Positions 1 to 11,600 are shown, counted from the first letter of the stretch. The stretch is 64,000 nt of DNA from Taxillus chinensis (GCA_023512835.1 JAKCVP010000413.1:186001-250000), one strand, 5' to 3'. Translations and numbers: made by a program. Notes: generated by a model not told the origin, from the letters alone.

Positions 1-923
1 GCTATGGCGATGACGATGACGACGAGTTCAGTCGAGCAATCGCAAATGAGACCCAACAAGAGCGGCACGAGCAACAACAGAAAAAGGCAAGCGGCCTCTC
101 TGACGGTGAGACTGCCCAGAGCGACTCCACGGCCACAGTAGCGGACAATGCGACAAACGGTGAGAAGCCTGCCGAGATGGATGGCCATGATCGGTCCAAT
201 GACACGGGCGCAAACGCACCTTCTGCACCTGCAAGCGGGCCCGCGACTCCATTCACGCCCTCTGAAGGTGGTCCCGATGTGTCAGAACAGATTTTTATGG
301 ATTCAGGTATGTCGCTCATGATGGAAAGAATAGCACGCGGGAGTGTAAAAAATACTGACGAGGGCTTTAGCAATTGATGGAACAATTCGAGTGTGGGACC
401 GACGCCAGCAGAGTGCAGTAGCACGCATTGTACCTGGACCATGTAAGCTTGGCTTGTGATCTCAGTCGAGCCGTGAGATACGTATACTGACACACTTCGT
501 CTCTAGCCGTTCCCCCCATGGTGTACGAGTGCAGTCTGGAGTCCTGACGGCTGCTTCATCTACGCCGGTAGAAGGAACAATATTGTTGAAGAGTACAGCC
601 TGCACAAGGGACTCAAAGACCCTACCCGGACTCTGAAGCTACCCGTGGGAAGTGGTGCAGTCAGTGCCTTGCACCCAATGGCCAACGGCAAGAATCTGCT
701 CTGCGCCAGCTTTGACATCTTGCGTCTCTACGACCTCACTGACACTGAGAGCGAACGGCACGGAAGAGCTCCATTCCTGATTGTGCCCGGCCATAGGACT
801 GGTGTCGTGAGCCAGCTCTATGTTGATCCAACTTCACAGCATCTTATCTCGACTGGAGGAACTCGTGGATGGGCAGGATCGTCAACCGAAGTCTTACTTG
901 GATACGAGATCATCCCTAATTGA
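1..923 (+). CDS. spt8: SAGA complex subunit Spt8, C-terminal part (5' end outside window)
   Basis: This is the 3' part of a WD40 protein that I recognise as Spt8, the SAGA co-activator subunit that contacts TBP in the nucleus. An acidic low-complexity linker opens the window in the frame starting at base 3. It is followed by the blade motif DGTIRVWDRRQ, then PPWCTSAVWSPDGCFIYAGR, VEEYSLHKG, LCASFDILRLYD and GHRTGVVSQLYVDP, ending STEVLLGYEIIPN. That order is characteristic of fungal Spt8. Intron 1 runs 310-370 (gtatgt...ttag). For intron 2 the strong gtaagc donor at 443 gives the wrong phase for the acceptor at 506. A weaker gtacct donor at 430 keeps the frame, so exons would be about 1-309, 371-429 and 507-923. 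The family call is firm; the middle splice site is not. Confidence 0.85.
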
Positions 924-1933
924 TGTCGGCTATAAACGATTACTAGGATCGTCCTGAGCAGGGCAAAAGTCGGTGTGCTTTTCGGCAACAGCCCGTGAAA
1001 GGGCATTCCGAGCTTTGCAGCTATCGCCTGGTCTCTTCTCAGGTACAGGTCGCTTGGCCATGTTCGATTACTACATGGGCGCCTCATTGGACTCTCGAGA
1101 CCGAAAGAAGATCTCTGGGCTGATCGCTTTTCAAAGTTGAAAATGACCCAAGTTCAAGTGACTCTGAAGCTCTGGCTTCAAAGCTCAGGAGCATCTACTT
1201 ATTGTCACAGATCTGATCTCGAATCGCGCCAGAAAGCCCGGCACTAGACGCCTCAGTAGTCCACCACGCTCACGCGTTTGCGCATCAGCATCTTTGGATA
1301 ATATCGGCCATGCGTATAGCCGTCGATCGATCTCAATCGCCGTTTCAGCACACGCGAGAGAGCAAGTTGCCTGCAACGATTCGGCATTTGGCATAACCAA
1401 GCATGTCGTATTACGGGAGGCGTCCCGCGGTCGCACCTGGGGCTCTGTGGGCTCAAACCTGTCAGAAGCCCAAAGCAGCAACTCGAGCGCACACTAGAAA
1501 GCTTGAAAGGACCAAGAGGCGCATTGGAAGGTGGATTGGGGTCCGAAAAGTCGACTTGTTCGCCTGATGTAGCAAAGGGGCTGACATGGGCCTCTGCAGA
1601 TCATGCCCTGCATTGGTCACGAAGCGTGCATCACCAGGGTCGCATTTGACCTCTGCTGCGGATTGTGCCCTTTGCTCTTGTTAGTTTGTATTGGGTATTG
1701 GTGTAGGTGTATTCCCGGCTGGATGGAATCATGGCGATGAACGATGGGCATGCGAAGTGGATGATGCAGTTGCTGCTTTGGGTTGAGATGCCGCTGTACT
1801 GCATGGCCGGCTGCTTGTATATAAGCTTGTACATGCTCTATGATTTTTGAATTAGTAGAAGAAGAACATCAGCATCACACCTTTCAATCCAGCCTCCCCA
1901 TTCAAATCCAACGCAGCACTACAACTCGCCATA
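924..1933. other. intergenic region, no gene supported
   Basis: This kilobase lies between spt8 and a small secreted-protein gene. A short open stretch near 1010-1140 in the plus strand has protein-like composition but no start, no splice context and no family I recognise. The only clear signal is a TATA box near 1818. The rest is taken as the spt8 3' region and the promoter of the next gene. Confidence 0.5.
1818..1825 (+). promoter_or_regulatory. TATA box of the small secreted protein gene
   Basis: TATATAAG lies about 116 bases upstream of the ATG at 1934. It fits the strongly inducible TATA-type promoters often seen for fungal secreted proteins. The assignment rests on motif and position only. 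Confidence 0.5.
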
Positions 1934-2425
1934 ATGCAGTTCTCAATCCTCGCCATCGTCTCCTTTGCGGCTTTCACGCTCGCCATGCCTGGCCCCCTTG
2001 CTGAGCGCGACGTAAGTTTTTACTTTCCTCAAATTCTCCTTTCTTCCTTCCATCCCGTTGAGTCTGATCGTCCTGATCCTGTCGTTACGGGCGCATCAGG
2101 ATACCAACTGCAACCCAGTGGACGAATGACAAATTTGTTCAAAGTTCTCGTAGACAGAGACAGACTGCCCAGCCCCAATCTGCCAATACCTAACTCAACC
2201 CAATCCACCAGTACTGAACCAGAAGAAAACACACACCAATGAATGAACCGAGAAAAAAGAAACTAACCGCACGACAAATAGACTTGCGTTGCCTACGGCG
2301 CCGTCTGCACGCCCACCGACAGCAAGGCCACCGACCCTTGCTGCGACCCTGACCACTACTTTTGCTACCCCAAGGACGGCACTGGTGAGAACCAGGGTGT
2401 GTGTCTGCACGACTACCAGAAGTAG
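1934..2425 (+). CDS. small cysteine-rich secreted protein (effector-like)
   Basis: Two exons, 1934-2011 and 2282-2425, give a 73-residue protein. The first 18 residues (MQFSILAIVSFAAFTLAM) form a clear signal peptide, and PGPLAERD after it looks like a short propeptide. The mature part carries six cysteines in the order C-C-CC-C-C (VAYGAVCTP, DPCCDPDHYFCYP, GVCLHDYQK), as in disulphide-stabilised apoplastic proteins. The intron starts GTAAGT and ends aaatag, and at 270 nt it is long for this genome, so a tiny extra exon cannot be excluded. Phase is 0 on both sides. A TATA box lies 116 bases upstream. I recognise no named family. Size, signal peptide and cysteine content are those of candidate effectors or antimicrobial-type proteins, but no function can be claimed. 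Confidence 0.75.
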
Positions 2426-3057
2426 AGTGCCTGTTTTGAGCGCGTGATTTTCTTCAGGAGAGAAAGGGTCAAACATAGGGAGAGGTGAAACGTGTTGACA
2501 GATGGAAAGGGGAGAAGAGAGAAAGCGTTGACATATACTACATAAAACTTTTGAATTCATTCTATTGGTTCAGAGATCTTGAGATTGTAGTTTGGATGGC
2601 GTAGCGCGGATGTGTTTGCGGACTTTTGCCTACAGTGTTTATATGCGTGACTTACTCCTTGTCTGATGACTATGTGCATCGTATGGCTGATGGTCGTTCT
2701 GCGAAAGGAAGATTGCTATTTGTGTGCAATGTTTTTTTTTCCTCACTTGAAGTTTCCATTTCGAAACTTCCGGATTTGGGAGTCGACTCGTCCTGTCTGT
2801 CTTCTATATGGTATGCCCTTTGAATGTTTGAATTTGATTCTGGGGTGTACGCCTGTGCAAGTATCATCTACAGCTTTGTCCGAGTCTTATTTACAAATTT
2901 CCATGAGTTCTATCCCGAGGGCTCTGACCTGACACCCTTTGTTCAAAATCCATCTACAAATCGTCGTCCAGACATTCTACCCTCAAAAGCTTCCTTGCAT
3001 GTTGCCCTTTTTGAAGTCTACAACCGAGCGAGCATGAGACTTAGATGAGCCAGCAAC
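2426..3057. other. convergent intergenic region, no gene supported
   Basis: This stretch holds the 3' ends of the plus-strand secreted-protein gene and the minus-strand transporter gene. The reading frames here are overlapping, lack splice context and match nothing I recognise. It probably contains both 3' untranslated regions. Confidence 0.5.
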
Positions 3058-4507
3058 TCATCTCCTCAGCCTCCTAGCCCCAATAGCAACACCCCCAAGC
3101 AGCGCACTAATCCCCGTAAAAACAATCAAAAGCCCATACTCACTCCCATAAGCGAACATGGCCTTACCCACGAGCGCCCTCACCCCAACCAATCGATCAC
3201 TAATCGGCCCACTAGCTACATTCCCTACGCCCCGCCCAGCAGCCAGGAAAGCAAACACCATCGTCGGCTGCACGCCTGGTTTCCGCTGCGCGACAAGCCG
3301 CATGATACCCGGCCACGTCGAGCTAAAGCTGCCCGCGAAAAGCCCGTACATGATGCAGAAAATGTAGAGCACCGGCAAGGACGTGCTGAATCCCCAGACG
3401 AGAAAGATCGATACGACGCTGCCGAGTGTGGAGATGGCGATGCAAGAGGTCACGCTAAGTTGGTCAATGAGATAGCCCATGAGCACACACCCGACTACAC
3501 TCGCAATGTTGAACAGCACGAGGCTGAGCGTGGCAAGCGTTGCGCTCGCGCCGATGCTCGCCGCGTACGAAGGCAGGAAAATCGACGGCAGAAAGTAGCC
3601 TAGGGACTCGACGATGTTGCCCACGAGCATGAGCACATACGACGGCAGCGCAAGGAATGACAGGTCCAGCCGCCCGGGCGGACTCCATGGTAGACGCGGC
3701 CTTATGAAGCGCAGCGCGGGCGCGAGCAGGACAAATAGGACACCAGCGTAGATGCGCAGCACAGCACGGAACGAATAGCGCTGCAGCGCGGCGGAGAAGA
3801 TAAAGGGTAGTACGACGCCGCCGAGCCCTGTGCCCGCCCACATGATTCCGAAAGCTAGGCCTTTGCGCCGAACGAACCACTCGTCCATGTAGATTATTGT
3901 GGGGGTGTAGACGAGACTGCCGCCGATGGAGTAGAGCACGCCCTGCGTTGCGATGAGCTGGTTGACGCTTGTTGCATAGGAGCTGCCTATGAAACCGGCG
4001 GTCATTGTTACTAGTCCGATGGCGGGGGCGTACTTGCGGACTAGAGGGTAGGTGATGAAGGCGTGCATGGCGAAGGGGGAGGCCATGTAGATTATGCCCG
4101 AGGCTGTGGTGCCTATTGCGGCGATGTTGGCTGAGCCGGCGAAGTCGCTTGTTTCATAGGCGGATTGGAAGACGCCGTAGGTGAAGACGAAGCCTGTGGC
4201 ACAGTTTGATCAGTCATGCTCTCCATTCGGGAGAATAATCTGGCCCTTCAGCTGTCGATGGGTGATTCGAATTCCGTCGACGAAGGAGAGGAGGACGTTG
4301 GTGGAGAGGGTACGTACCCCAGATCAAAGCTTCTACGGCGAAGCAAGAGACCAAGAAGACCCATGCCTGGACACCCTCGTCTGGTGGTTGGATGGCGTCT
4401 TGGTATGTGGGGCTACTAGATCCGAGGGCTCGTTCAGGTTCCTGGTGCGTTTGTAGGCTTGATAGGTGGAGACGCGAAGGAAGTTCGATTAGTTCTGTCT
4501 GTGACAT
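3058..4507 (-). CDS. MFS transporter, monocarboxylate-transporter-like
   Basis: Two exons (4507-4318 and 4193-3058) give 441 residues. The intron of 124 nt begins GTACGT and ends CACAG, and restores the join WGFVFTYGVFQ, a typical first-helix motif of fungal monocarboxylate-type major facilitator proteins (MCH family). About twelve hydrophobic segments follow, with a charged cytoplasmic loop in the middle (RPRLPWSPPGRLD). The N-terminal 45 residues are hydrophilic, as usual for this family. I chose MSQTELIEL as start because it gives a normal-length N-terminus; an in-frame Met about 40 codons upstream exists. The substrate cannot be read from sequence: related proteins have been linked to riboflavin, carboxylates or secondary metabolites. 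It should sit in the plasma or vacuolar membrane. Confidence 0.85.
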
Positions 4508-6163
4508 TTTGCCTGGCTGAGGGTGTTTTGGAAGGTAGCGTGAACACCAAAGGGCCACGCCTTCTTTGAATGAAACATTTCGGCGGATCACTATCATTTG
4601 AGTCATCACTGGGTCAGTGATGGGCATACCTAGTGCGAACTAAGATATCAGCATCTATTATTCAGCGTGCGAAGGACTGGTGCCATGCCGACTCCGAACG
4701 GAAGAGACGGCGTAAATGGATCGACTTTTCAATGCCACACGGCAATGCACCACGCGTGAATGGCAATTGGCTCAAGTCGTCGACCAGAAGTCATGATGTT
4801 CTGCGGATGGCTGAGACTCGCTCGAGGCATCGAGGATGGAAGGGTAGGGGTCTGGAGTGCCAATAGTGGGTCGAATGAGTGCTCTCACGTGATACCTCGA
4901 ATTCTAGGTGCGATGGACAACATTCGGGTTGACCTTTGCCATGTCGAAGCCTGAATTTGCTATTTTGGTCGGCGATTGCTGCTTCCAAGGTGCAAATTTC
5001 ATCGTGTTTGGTTCACTTTTGGGTTTCTCAGAAAGTCGTGCCCTCCGAACTGGTTTTCCATGGGAAGCGTGTTCGCGCAGGCGTTCGTGCGAACTGGACC
5101 ACCATCACACATCTCAGACTGATCGGACCGCCAAATTCTTCCGGTCTTCTTCTGCAATACGCCTATTGAGTCTACGTGTTTGAAAACCGCTGCGATTTCC
5201 GGGCTGCCCTGGGCAACAAACTGCACATAGGTGGCCGTAGGAAGGACAAGGATGCTTCGCCGAGCAATCCGATGAAGATAAATTGCGTGCCGTTAGGAGG
5301 GACAATGCGAGTCGCAAGACCTATGAATCCTTGTGTGCTGCTTGCTACGCATGCAGCCTAGGTTTGGGGGCGCAGCCTCCATCACAGGACTTGCTGGAGG
5401 AAATCTGATATAAAGATCAGCGTAGCGATAATGACATTTGCAGTAAATCTGAACGATCCGATCAGCTTTGGAACTCCTCTGCTCTGGCTCGATATTTTGA
5501 ACGGATTCGCAATCGGAATATACCAGAGTGGGAGAAGAATCAGTTGACTCTGTCTCGACGCCTTTACTGGCTCTGAGCGTGCGGATATCATCGCCATCAT
5601 CTCCTCCCCACATTGTACTCTTCCCCTTTGCACATTCGCATCACACTAATTGCAGCACATACTAAGCGATCAGGTCCCATTGAGTTGCAAGAGGGCGGAA
5701 GGCTACCGTACAAGCAATGCTCCTGGGCACGCGCAAGCCATATGATCACAGAACGTCGCCTAACCGCATAAGACACGCAATACCCGAAAGTAAACGCCCT
5801 GCTGTTCCAACAAGCAATCCCTGGCATCATAGCATAGCGCGACGTCCCACCCGAGCTCGTGTCGCCGCTTGGCCTCCAGAGAGCGCAAGGGGCCCGCACG
5901 TGGCTGGGCTTGGCCCAGACGCATGGGTGACACCTGTGTATCCTTGCAGTATTTCCATCATTTTCTAAACAGAAAGGCTCGAATTTGGCGTATGGGCTAA
6001 TGTGCTCGGCCATGAGGGGACTTTTCGACATTGGTAGAAGTGTGGGAGGAGGTAAGGACTCAGGATGTGATCGTGTGGTGTATAAGTACATGTCTGTGGT
6101 CCTCTTGCTTGATTAGATCTCTTGATCACTTAACAGACTATCAGACCTATCTGAGATACAGAC
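4508..6163. other. long intergenic region with possible decayed transporter fragment
   Basis: About 1.65 kb without a supported gene. On the minus strand at about 5330-5080, two adjacent frames read like a piece of a transporter C-terminus (IVPPNGTQFIFIGLLGE, then TYVQFVAQG in the next frame). No complete frame or splice pattern joins them. The last 100 bases contain TATAAG at 6081-6086, about 80 bases before the next ATG. Confidence 0.4.
6081..6086 (+). promoter_or_regulatory. TATA box of secreted protein gene
   Basis: TATAAG lies 83 bases upstream of the ATG at 6164, at normal core-promoter distance for fungi. The call uses motif and position only. Confidence 0.4.
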
Positions 6164-6972
6164 ATGAAGTTCGAGGTGCTTTTCGCTGCTGCGCTTGCTG
6201 GCTTCACTGCTGGGGCACCTGTAGACTCGGCGCTCGAGGCTCGCCAGTCACAGCGTTGGAGGGACGATACAGTTGACCAACCCCGCGACTTCAAGGCAAC
6301 GAAAGTCAGGAACTGCGTGTATGTACCAATCCACCTCCAATCATCTCCCTACTCCCGCAGAATTTCAAAAATTGACGAAAAAACAGCTATCAAGTCGCAT
6401 ACCACCGCGATCACGGCGACGGCCGCTACGAAAAGTCCTTTGACGTCTATCACAACAACAATAGTCCCCGCAGCGCAACTGGCACAAATTCAGCAAACGG
6501 CTTCAAGTTCTTTGCGGACTACGTTGGTGATCTTAATGTCTTTACGATAAGCAACGCCTGCTCCTCGGGCGCGTCGGGCGCCGAGCCCACTGGGTTCGTT
6601 GTGAAGTTCCGCCTGCCCCCGAATCGGTATACATATGTGAACAACTGGGATTCGGACCGGATTCCCATTACTGCTGGACCGGTGCCTGAGATTCCTGGTG
6701 GTATTACCACGTCGCGCCCGACCCGCACACAAGTGCGTGTGAACTGGAAGCCTGTTGCTGGTGCTAGTGGGTACCTCATCAAGAGCACTGGGTTATTGCC
6801 TAGTGAGGCTGGGCTTGTGCGGTATTGGACTGAGGATAAAGTGAGCGGTGGTGCGACGAGCACTGGGATTGCAAACGGTGGAGGGATCGATGGCGTTGCT
6901 GTGCTTGCTGTTGGGAGAGATAGTCGGGTTGTCAGTGATTTCACGAGGACGCCCATCATCCACGTGCCTTAG
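6164..6972 (+). CDS. secreted protein, fibronectin-III-like segment, function unknown
   Basis: Exons 6164-6318 and 6387-6972 give 246 residues; the intron is 68 nt, from GTATGT to AACAG. Residues 1-17 (MKFEVLFAAALAGFTAG) form a signal peptide. The centre has YQVAYHRDHGDGRYEKSF and an aromatic, asparagine-rich stretch. The C-terminal part contains RVNWKPVAGASGYLIKS, a pattern like the first strands of a fibronectin type III module (W..v.gA.gY.i). There is one cysteine in that half and no transmembrane segment or GPI signal, so the product should be released or wall-associated. I recognise no named family. The FN3 resemblance is short and should be treated as a hint. Confidence 0.75.
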
Positions 6973-7122
6973 TCGGACTGCGAAAGAAGAGGTGTCATGA
7001 CATCTGCATTTCAACTCCTTACGCGACATGCGAATATACACTTTTTTACTTTGTGGTATCTATACTTGGCGTTACAATTCATCATTTCTTATTCTCTGGT
7101 CACAGACCAGCCGTAGATTAGC

Positions 7123-8301
7123 TCATGCATTCAGGGCCTCCTTGGGAAGAGTGGCGACCTTCTCTTGGTAGAGCTTCTCGGCTCCTTGCCAGACGGGGTT
7201 ACTACTCCTGTCCTTCAAGGCCTTGAGATGGGGCAGGAGATCATTGCTGAATGCCTCGCTGGCTTCTCTAGGTAGCAGAGTAGGCAAATGGTCGATCGAG
7301 ATAACGCTCAGTGGTGGGCTGGACTCGACGGGCACAGCAACAGTGGGATCCGTAAAGGTAGTGTTGATACTGTAAATGGGGATGGGGTCTGGCAATGTAT
7401 TAGGCTCGTTTCCATGACGAAAACAAGGAATGCGGTCGAGCTTACTGTGAGGATTCGTGGTATCACAAGATACATCACAAACAACTGACAATTGACGTTT
7501 GGGGCTCTTGAGCGACTCTGCATCGACAAAGGGCGGGATCTTTTTGGACAGGTAGATACAGTTGACGAAGATGTCACTTTCGACAATCTCAGGGTAGGGG
7601 CCAGACTTAGCAGAGGTCTCTGCAAGATCCCACTTGAGGATGTTCTCGTCTGGCACACCGACTTTCTTGAACAAGTCTACAGCGCCACGTCCGCAGCGGC
7701 CAAGGGCACCAATGACCAGGGCTCGCGGCTTCTTGCCGGCAATCTTCTCGCCCTCGGCCAACAAGTTCTTGATGCTCGAGACAAGCTCGTCCTCGTTGGG
7801 ATAGGGCTTGACGCCAGGCAGCTTCTCGCCCTTGTGGGTGAGCTGGTATGCCCAAGCCTGCACGGCCAAGGCAGCGCCAGCAAAGCCAGCGTGGTAGCCA
7901 AACGCAGCCACACGTCTGCCATTCTCCTCAAGGAACTCGAGATCAAGCAGCAGGCCGTCGCCACGGGGGTAGCGAGCTAGCACCTTCTCCCAGCCGCCCT
8001 GATTCTTGTAGCAGTGGGCGAACTGAACGTGGGTGTGCTTGAGGGGGAATGGAGGGTCTTCTTCCAGCTCCTTCAGACCGATGATGATGTGTTCTTTGGG
8101 AGCATCAACCCATGAGTGCTCAGGTACCAGGGTGGCACCAACTTTCTCAAATTCGGAGTCATCGAAGATGCGTACGGGACTGCGCTCAATGTTCACGGTG
8201 TAGCCAGCATCTAGCAGAGCTTTTGCGGTGGTGGGGGTGAGAGCCGAGCGATGCTCGAGAGGCTTGGTCTCGGAGCGGAGATGTAGGACAGTGCCAGACA
8301 T
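7123..8301 (-). CDS. LYS1: saccharopine dehydrogenase (NAD+, L-lysine-forming)
   Basis: A single exon of 392 residues. The enzyme performs the last step of the fungal alpha-aminoadipate pathway, oxidative cleavage of saccharopine to lysine and 2-oxoglutarate. It has the alanine-dehydrogenase-like N-terminus (LRSETKPLEHRSALTP). The acid-base pair found in the yeast enzyme is present at the same numbers: K77 in IIIGLKELEE and H96 in HVQFAHCYKN. The nucleotide-binding turn GALGRCGRG follows, with the conserved cysteine. The start MSGTVLHLR fits the family length (yeast 373 residues); upstream in-frame sequence is unlikely to be coding. The C-terminus ends ALNA, so there is no peroxisomal PTS1 signal of the kind some yeast homologues carry. 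It shares a 393-bp divergent promoter with RAD50, containing a TGAGTCA box. Confidence 0.96.
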   Translation of the reverse strand: MSGTVLHLRSETKPLEHRSALTPTTAKALLDAGYTVNIERSPVRIFDDSEFEKVGATLVPEHSWVDAPKEHIIIGLKELEEDPPFPLKHTHVQFAHCYKNQGGWEKVLARYPRGDGLLLDLEFLEENGRRVAAFGYHAGFAGAALAVQAWAYQLTHKGEKLPGVKPYPNEDELVSSIKNLLAEGEKIAGKKPRALVIGALGRCGRGAVDLFKKVGVPDENILKWDLAETSAKSGPYPEIVESDIFVNCIYLSKKIPPFVDAESLKSPKRQLSVVCDVSCDTTNPHSKLDRIPCFRHGNEPNTLPDPIPIYSINTTFTDPTVAVPVESSPPLSVISIDHLPTLLPREASEAFSNDLLPHLKALKDRSSNPVWQGAEKLYQEKVATLPKEALNA

Positions 8302-8386
8302 GATGGATTGTGTTTGGCAAGGGGCGATGGCTGGACAAGGAGAAAGTTGCAACAGGGCGGAGCTGCTTGGGGTGTTGTCGACTTTT

Positions 8387-8393
8387 TGAGTCA
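8387..8393. promoter_or_regulatory. Gcn4/CpcA-type box (TGAGTCA)
   Basis: TGAGTCA lies 86 bases upstream of the LYS1 start. Amino-acid biosynthesis genes in fungi are induced by the bZIP factor Gcn4/CPC1/CpcA through TGA(C/G)TCA, so this site fits general amino-acid control of lysine synthesis. A CACGTG box lies at 8498-8503 in the same divergent promoter. Confidence 0.6.
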
Positions 8394-8694
8394 CTTTGAG
8401 CAAAAGCAGCTCATGCTAGTGACCATTGGTCACCATTGGGTTCCGGGGCACACTGGGCTTGGTGACGACAGGCCGCGGGAGAGAGGGGCGATGAGAGCAC
8501 GTGACCGCGCGTCGTGCTGCCTCGTCTTCTGCCTGAGGTGCGCGTCACACTTTCAGGACTGCGTGAGCCAGTCCCTTCCAACTTGTTTCTACAACCAGTG
8601 ACAGAGAACAGCGGCAGTAATGAATTTCAGTGCTCACTCGTAGCCCCTTGATTTGCTGCTTCGATTCTACCTCAACTCTCAAAGCTGATTCGTC

Positions 8695-11600
8695 ATGTCC
8701 AAAATCGACAAGCTGTCCATTGAGGGCATCCGATCTTTTGCGCCGGGAACCGAGTATGAGAAGCAAAATCCAAATGGAAGATCTGGAGAGGCCATCAAAT
8801 TCCATACCCCGTTGACCCTGATCGTCGGCTACAATGGCTCCGGCAAGACTACCATCATCGAGTGCTTGAAATATGCGACGACGGGAGACATGCCACCCAA
8901 TACTAAGGGTGGCGCCTTTATCCACGATCCAGCTTTGATCACCGAGCGAGAGGTAAAGGCAAAGGTCATGCTCTCCTTTAGGGCCACCTCAGGAGCAAAG
9001 ATGGTCGCTGCACGTAATCTGCAGCTGACCGTCAAGAAGGCAACTCGTTCTCTCAAGACTCTCGACGGCAATCTCACCATGTTCCGCAATGGAGAGCGGG
9101 TCTCTGTCTCTTCGCGCGTTGCAGAATTGGATCAGATGCTGCCCCAGTATCTTGGCGTATCAAAGGCCATTCTGGACAATGTCATCTTCTGTCACCAGGA
9201 CGAGAGTCTGTGGCCTATGAGTGAGCCCTCTGCTTTGAAGAAGAAGTTTGACGAGATTTTCGAGGCCCAAAAGTACACCAAAGCCATTGACAACATCAAA
9301 GTCCTCCGCAAGAAGCAGAACGAGGAGCTTGCCAAGTACAAGATCATCGAGCAGCACGCCAGGGAAGACAAGGATCGAGGGGAGCGCGCCGAAAAGAAGT
9401 CTACTGAGTTGGCGGACAAGATCGAGGAGCTGAGGGCGCAGCACGGCCAGCTCGAGGCCAATCGTAATGAAGCGCAACGTCGAGCTCAAGAAGCAAACGA
9501 CAACATGGCGACGTTCGAGGTCACTGTCTCGACCCTCTACTCTAAACGCGCCGAAGCCAATACAAAGCAGAGCAACATCGAGGAACTCCGCCACAATATC
9601 CGAAGAATGCTACCTGACTCGGACGAAGATTTGCAGGAACAGTTGCAACGCCACGATGAAGTGGTCCGGAATCAGGAGGCTGCCTATGCCGATATTGAAG
9701 ACGAGTACCATGAAGTGTGTTCAAATGTTACCGAATCTCGCTCAGACCTCAATACGAAGCAAGGAAATCACGGGCGCCTGCAAGCTCAGAAGGACCGCTA
9801 CGACGAGCAGATCATTCAGCGCCAGACGCTCATTCACGAGACAGCCAAACGCCATGAGATTCGTGGCTATGATGGTAAACTGAATGACGCCAAGATACGC
9901 GAGTTCATGGATCGTATCGCTCGCATGGCGCAGGACCAAAAGGCTACCTTTGAGCGTACTCGGCGGGAATTTTCTCAGGAACTGAAGGAGGCACAACTAA
10001 AGCTGCAGGAGTACAATGGCCAGAAATCCGTCTCTAAGTCGACCAAGGAAAGCCTCCGCTCTCAGATCTTAGGCAATGACCAGAAGGCCGCCGGTCTGCA
10101 GCACAAACTCGACCGCATCGACTTCGATGAAGGCTCTAGGGCTCAGATTGAAGGTACTATACGCGCACTTACTGATCGCCTGTCCGAGGCGAACGAGGAT
10201 GCAAGTAACGCTGGCTGGGACGCTCAGATCCAGGCAGGAGAAAAGAGCATTCGCGACCTCAAAACCAAGGCTGATGACTACAAGCAAGAGCTCTTCCAGG
10301 TGCAGGAGCGTTCAAAAGAAGCTGCGCAGGTCGATCTCTTTCAGAAACAGATTCGTGAAAATCTGAATAGTCTGGAGACCATGAAGGGCGCTCACAAACA
10401 TCGGCTCTCCTCAATCCTCGGACCCAATTGGGACGCGGCAGATCTAGAAGCAGCGTACCAGGGTGCAGTGGACAGCCAATCTGCCAAGATCCGCGAAGCC
10501 GAAAAGCAACGCGAGACCATGAACACTGAATTCAAAGAGACCGACTTCAAATTGACGACGCTTCACGAAGACCTTGATCAGAAGCAGAGGGATCTCGAAA
10601 GATCTGCCAGCAGACTACAGGAGGTTGTGACTGATGGTCAGCCAGCCTCTTATCCTGGAGATCTTCAAAATGCGGAAGCAGATCGTGATGAATGCAAGTC
10701 TGTGTTTGAGAATGCGCAAATTATGCACGAACATTACGGGAAGATGTATAAGCTGCTGAAAGAAAAAGAGTGCTGCGGCATGTGTCGACGTGCCTTCAAA
10801 AAGGACAGTCCAGACAAAGCCGAATTTCAGAAGCGGATGGAACAGTTGCTAGGGACGACGAGCGCCGAGCAAGCAAAAGATGCGCTGAAAGATGCTGAGG
10901 ATACACTGTCTGAGCTCCGGCAAGCTGGGGGAGACTACGAAGTCTGGAAACGGCTCTGCTCTGAGGTTCCGCGACTCAAGCAAGAGCACGGTAGATTGCA
11001 GCCACGACGTGAGGACCTGCTACGTAAGGTCGAATCACAAGATGAAGTTATTTCGGAGCTACAAACGGCCAGGCGAAACATTGAGAGTCTATCCAAGACT
11101 GTACAAAACATGACAAAGTACCAAAAAGATGCCGACCAAGCAGAACGAAGCTTGAAAGAGCTTGTCGCCAGAACGTCGCAGTCGCAAAACGCCCGAAGCC
11201 TGCAGGACATCAAAGACGACTCCGACAGGATCGACCGAGAAACAGCGTCCATTCAGAATTCGTTGAGCAGGGCAAATGTCGAGCGGGAGCGCTCACGTAC
11301 ACTGATCAACCAGGTCCAAATTGAACTGCGCGAGGCACAGGCCAGTCTGGACCGGGCAGAATATCAGCTCAAAGAGAAGAACAATCTGAGTGTAGGCATC
11401 GAAGAGCTGAATGCTGCATCCAAGGAGGCCAGAGATCAAATTCGAGATATTGACCAAGGTCTCGAAGGGTTGGCGCGAAGAATAGCTGAAGCAAGCGCTC
11501 GATGCGATGACATTGCTACAAGGCAGGGAGAGGCTGAGGAACAACTTCGCAGTGTCTCCCAGTCCCTCGAGGGCAGTGTGAACGAGCTACGCCTTGCTGA

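Noticed and set aside
2..493. 163-codon minus-strand frame at the left edge
   Set aside because: It is antisense to the spt8 exons, whose plus-strand protein matches the family.
5597..6091. 164-codon minus-strand frame
   Set aside because: Arg/Ser/Cys-biased composition, no splice context, no recognisable motif; lies in a likely promoter.
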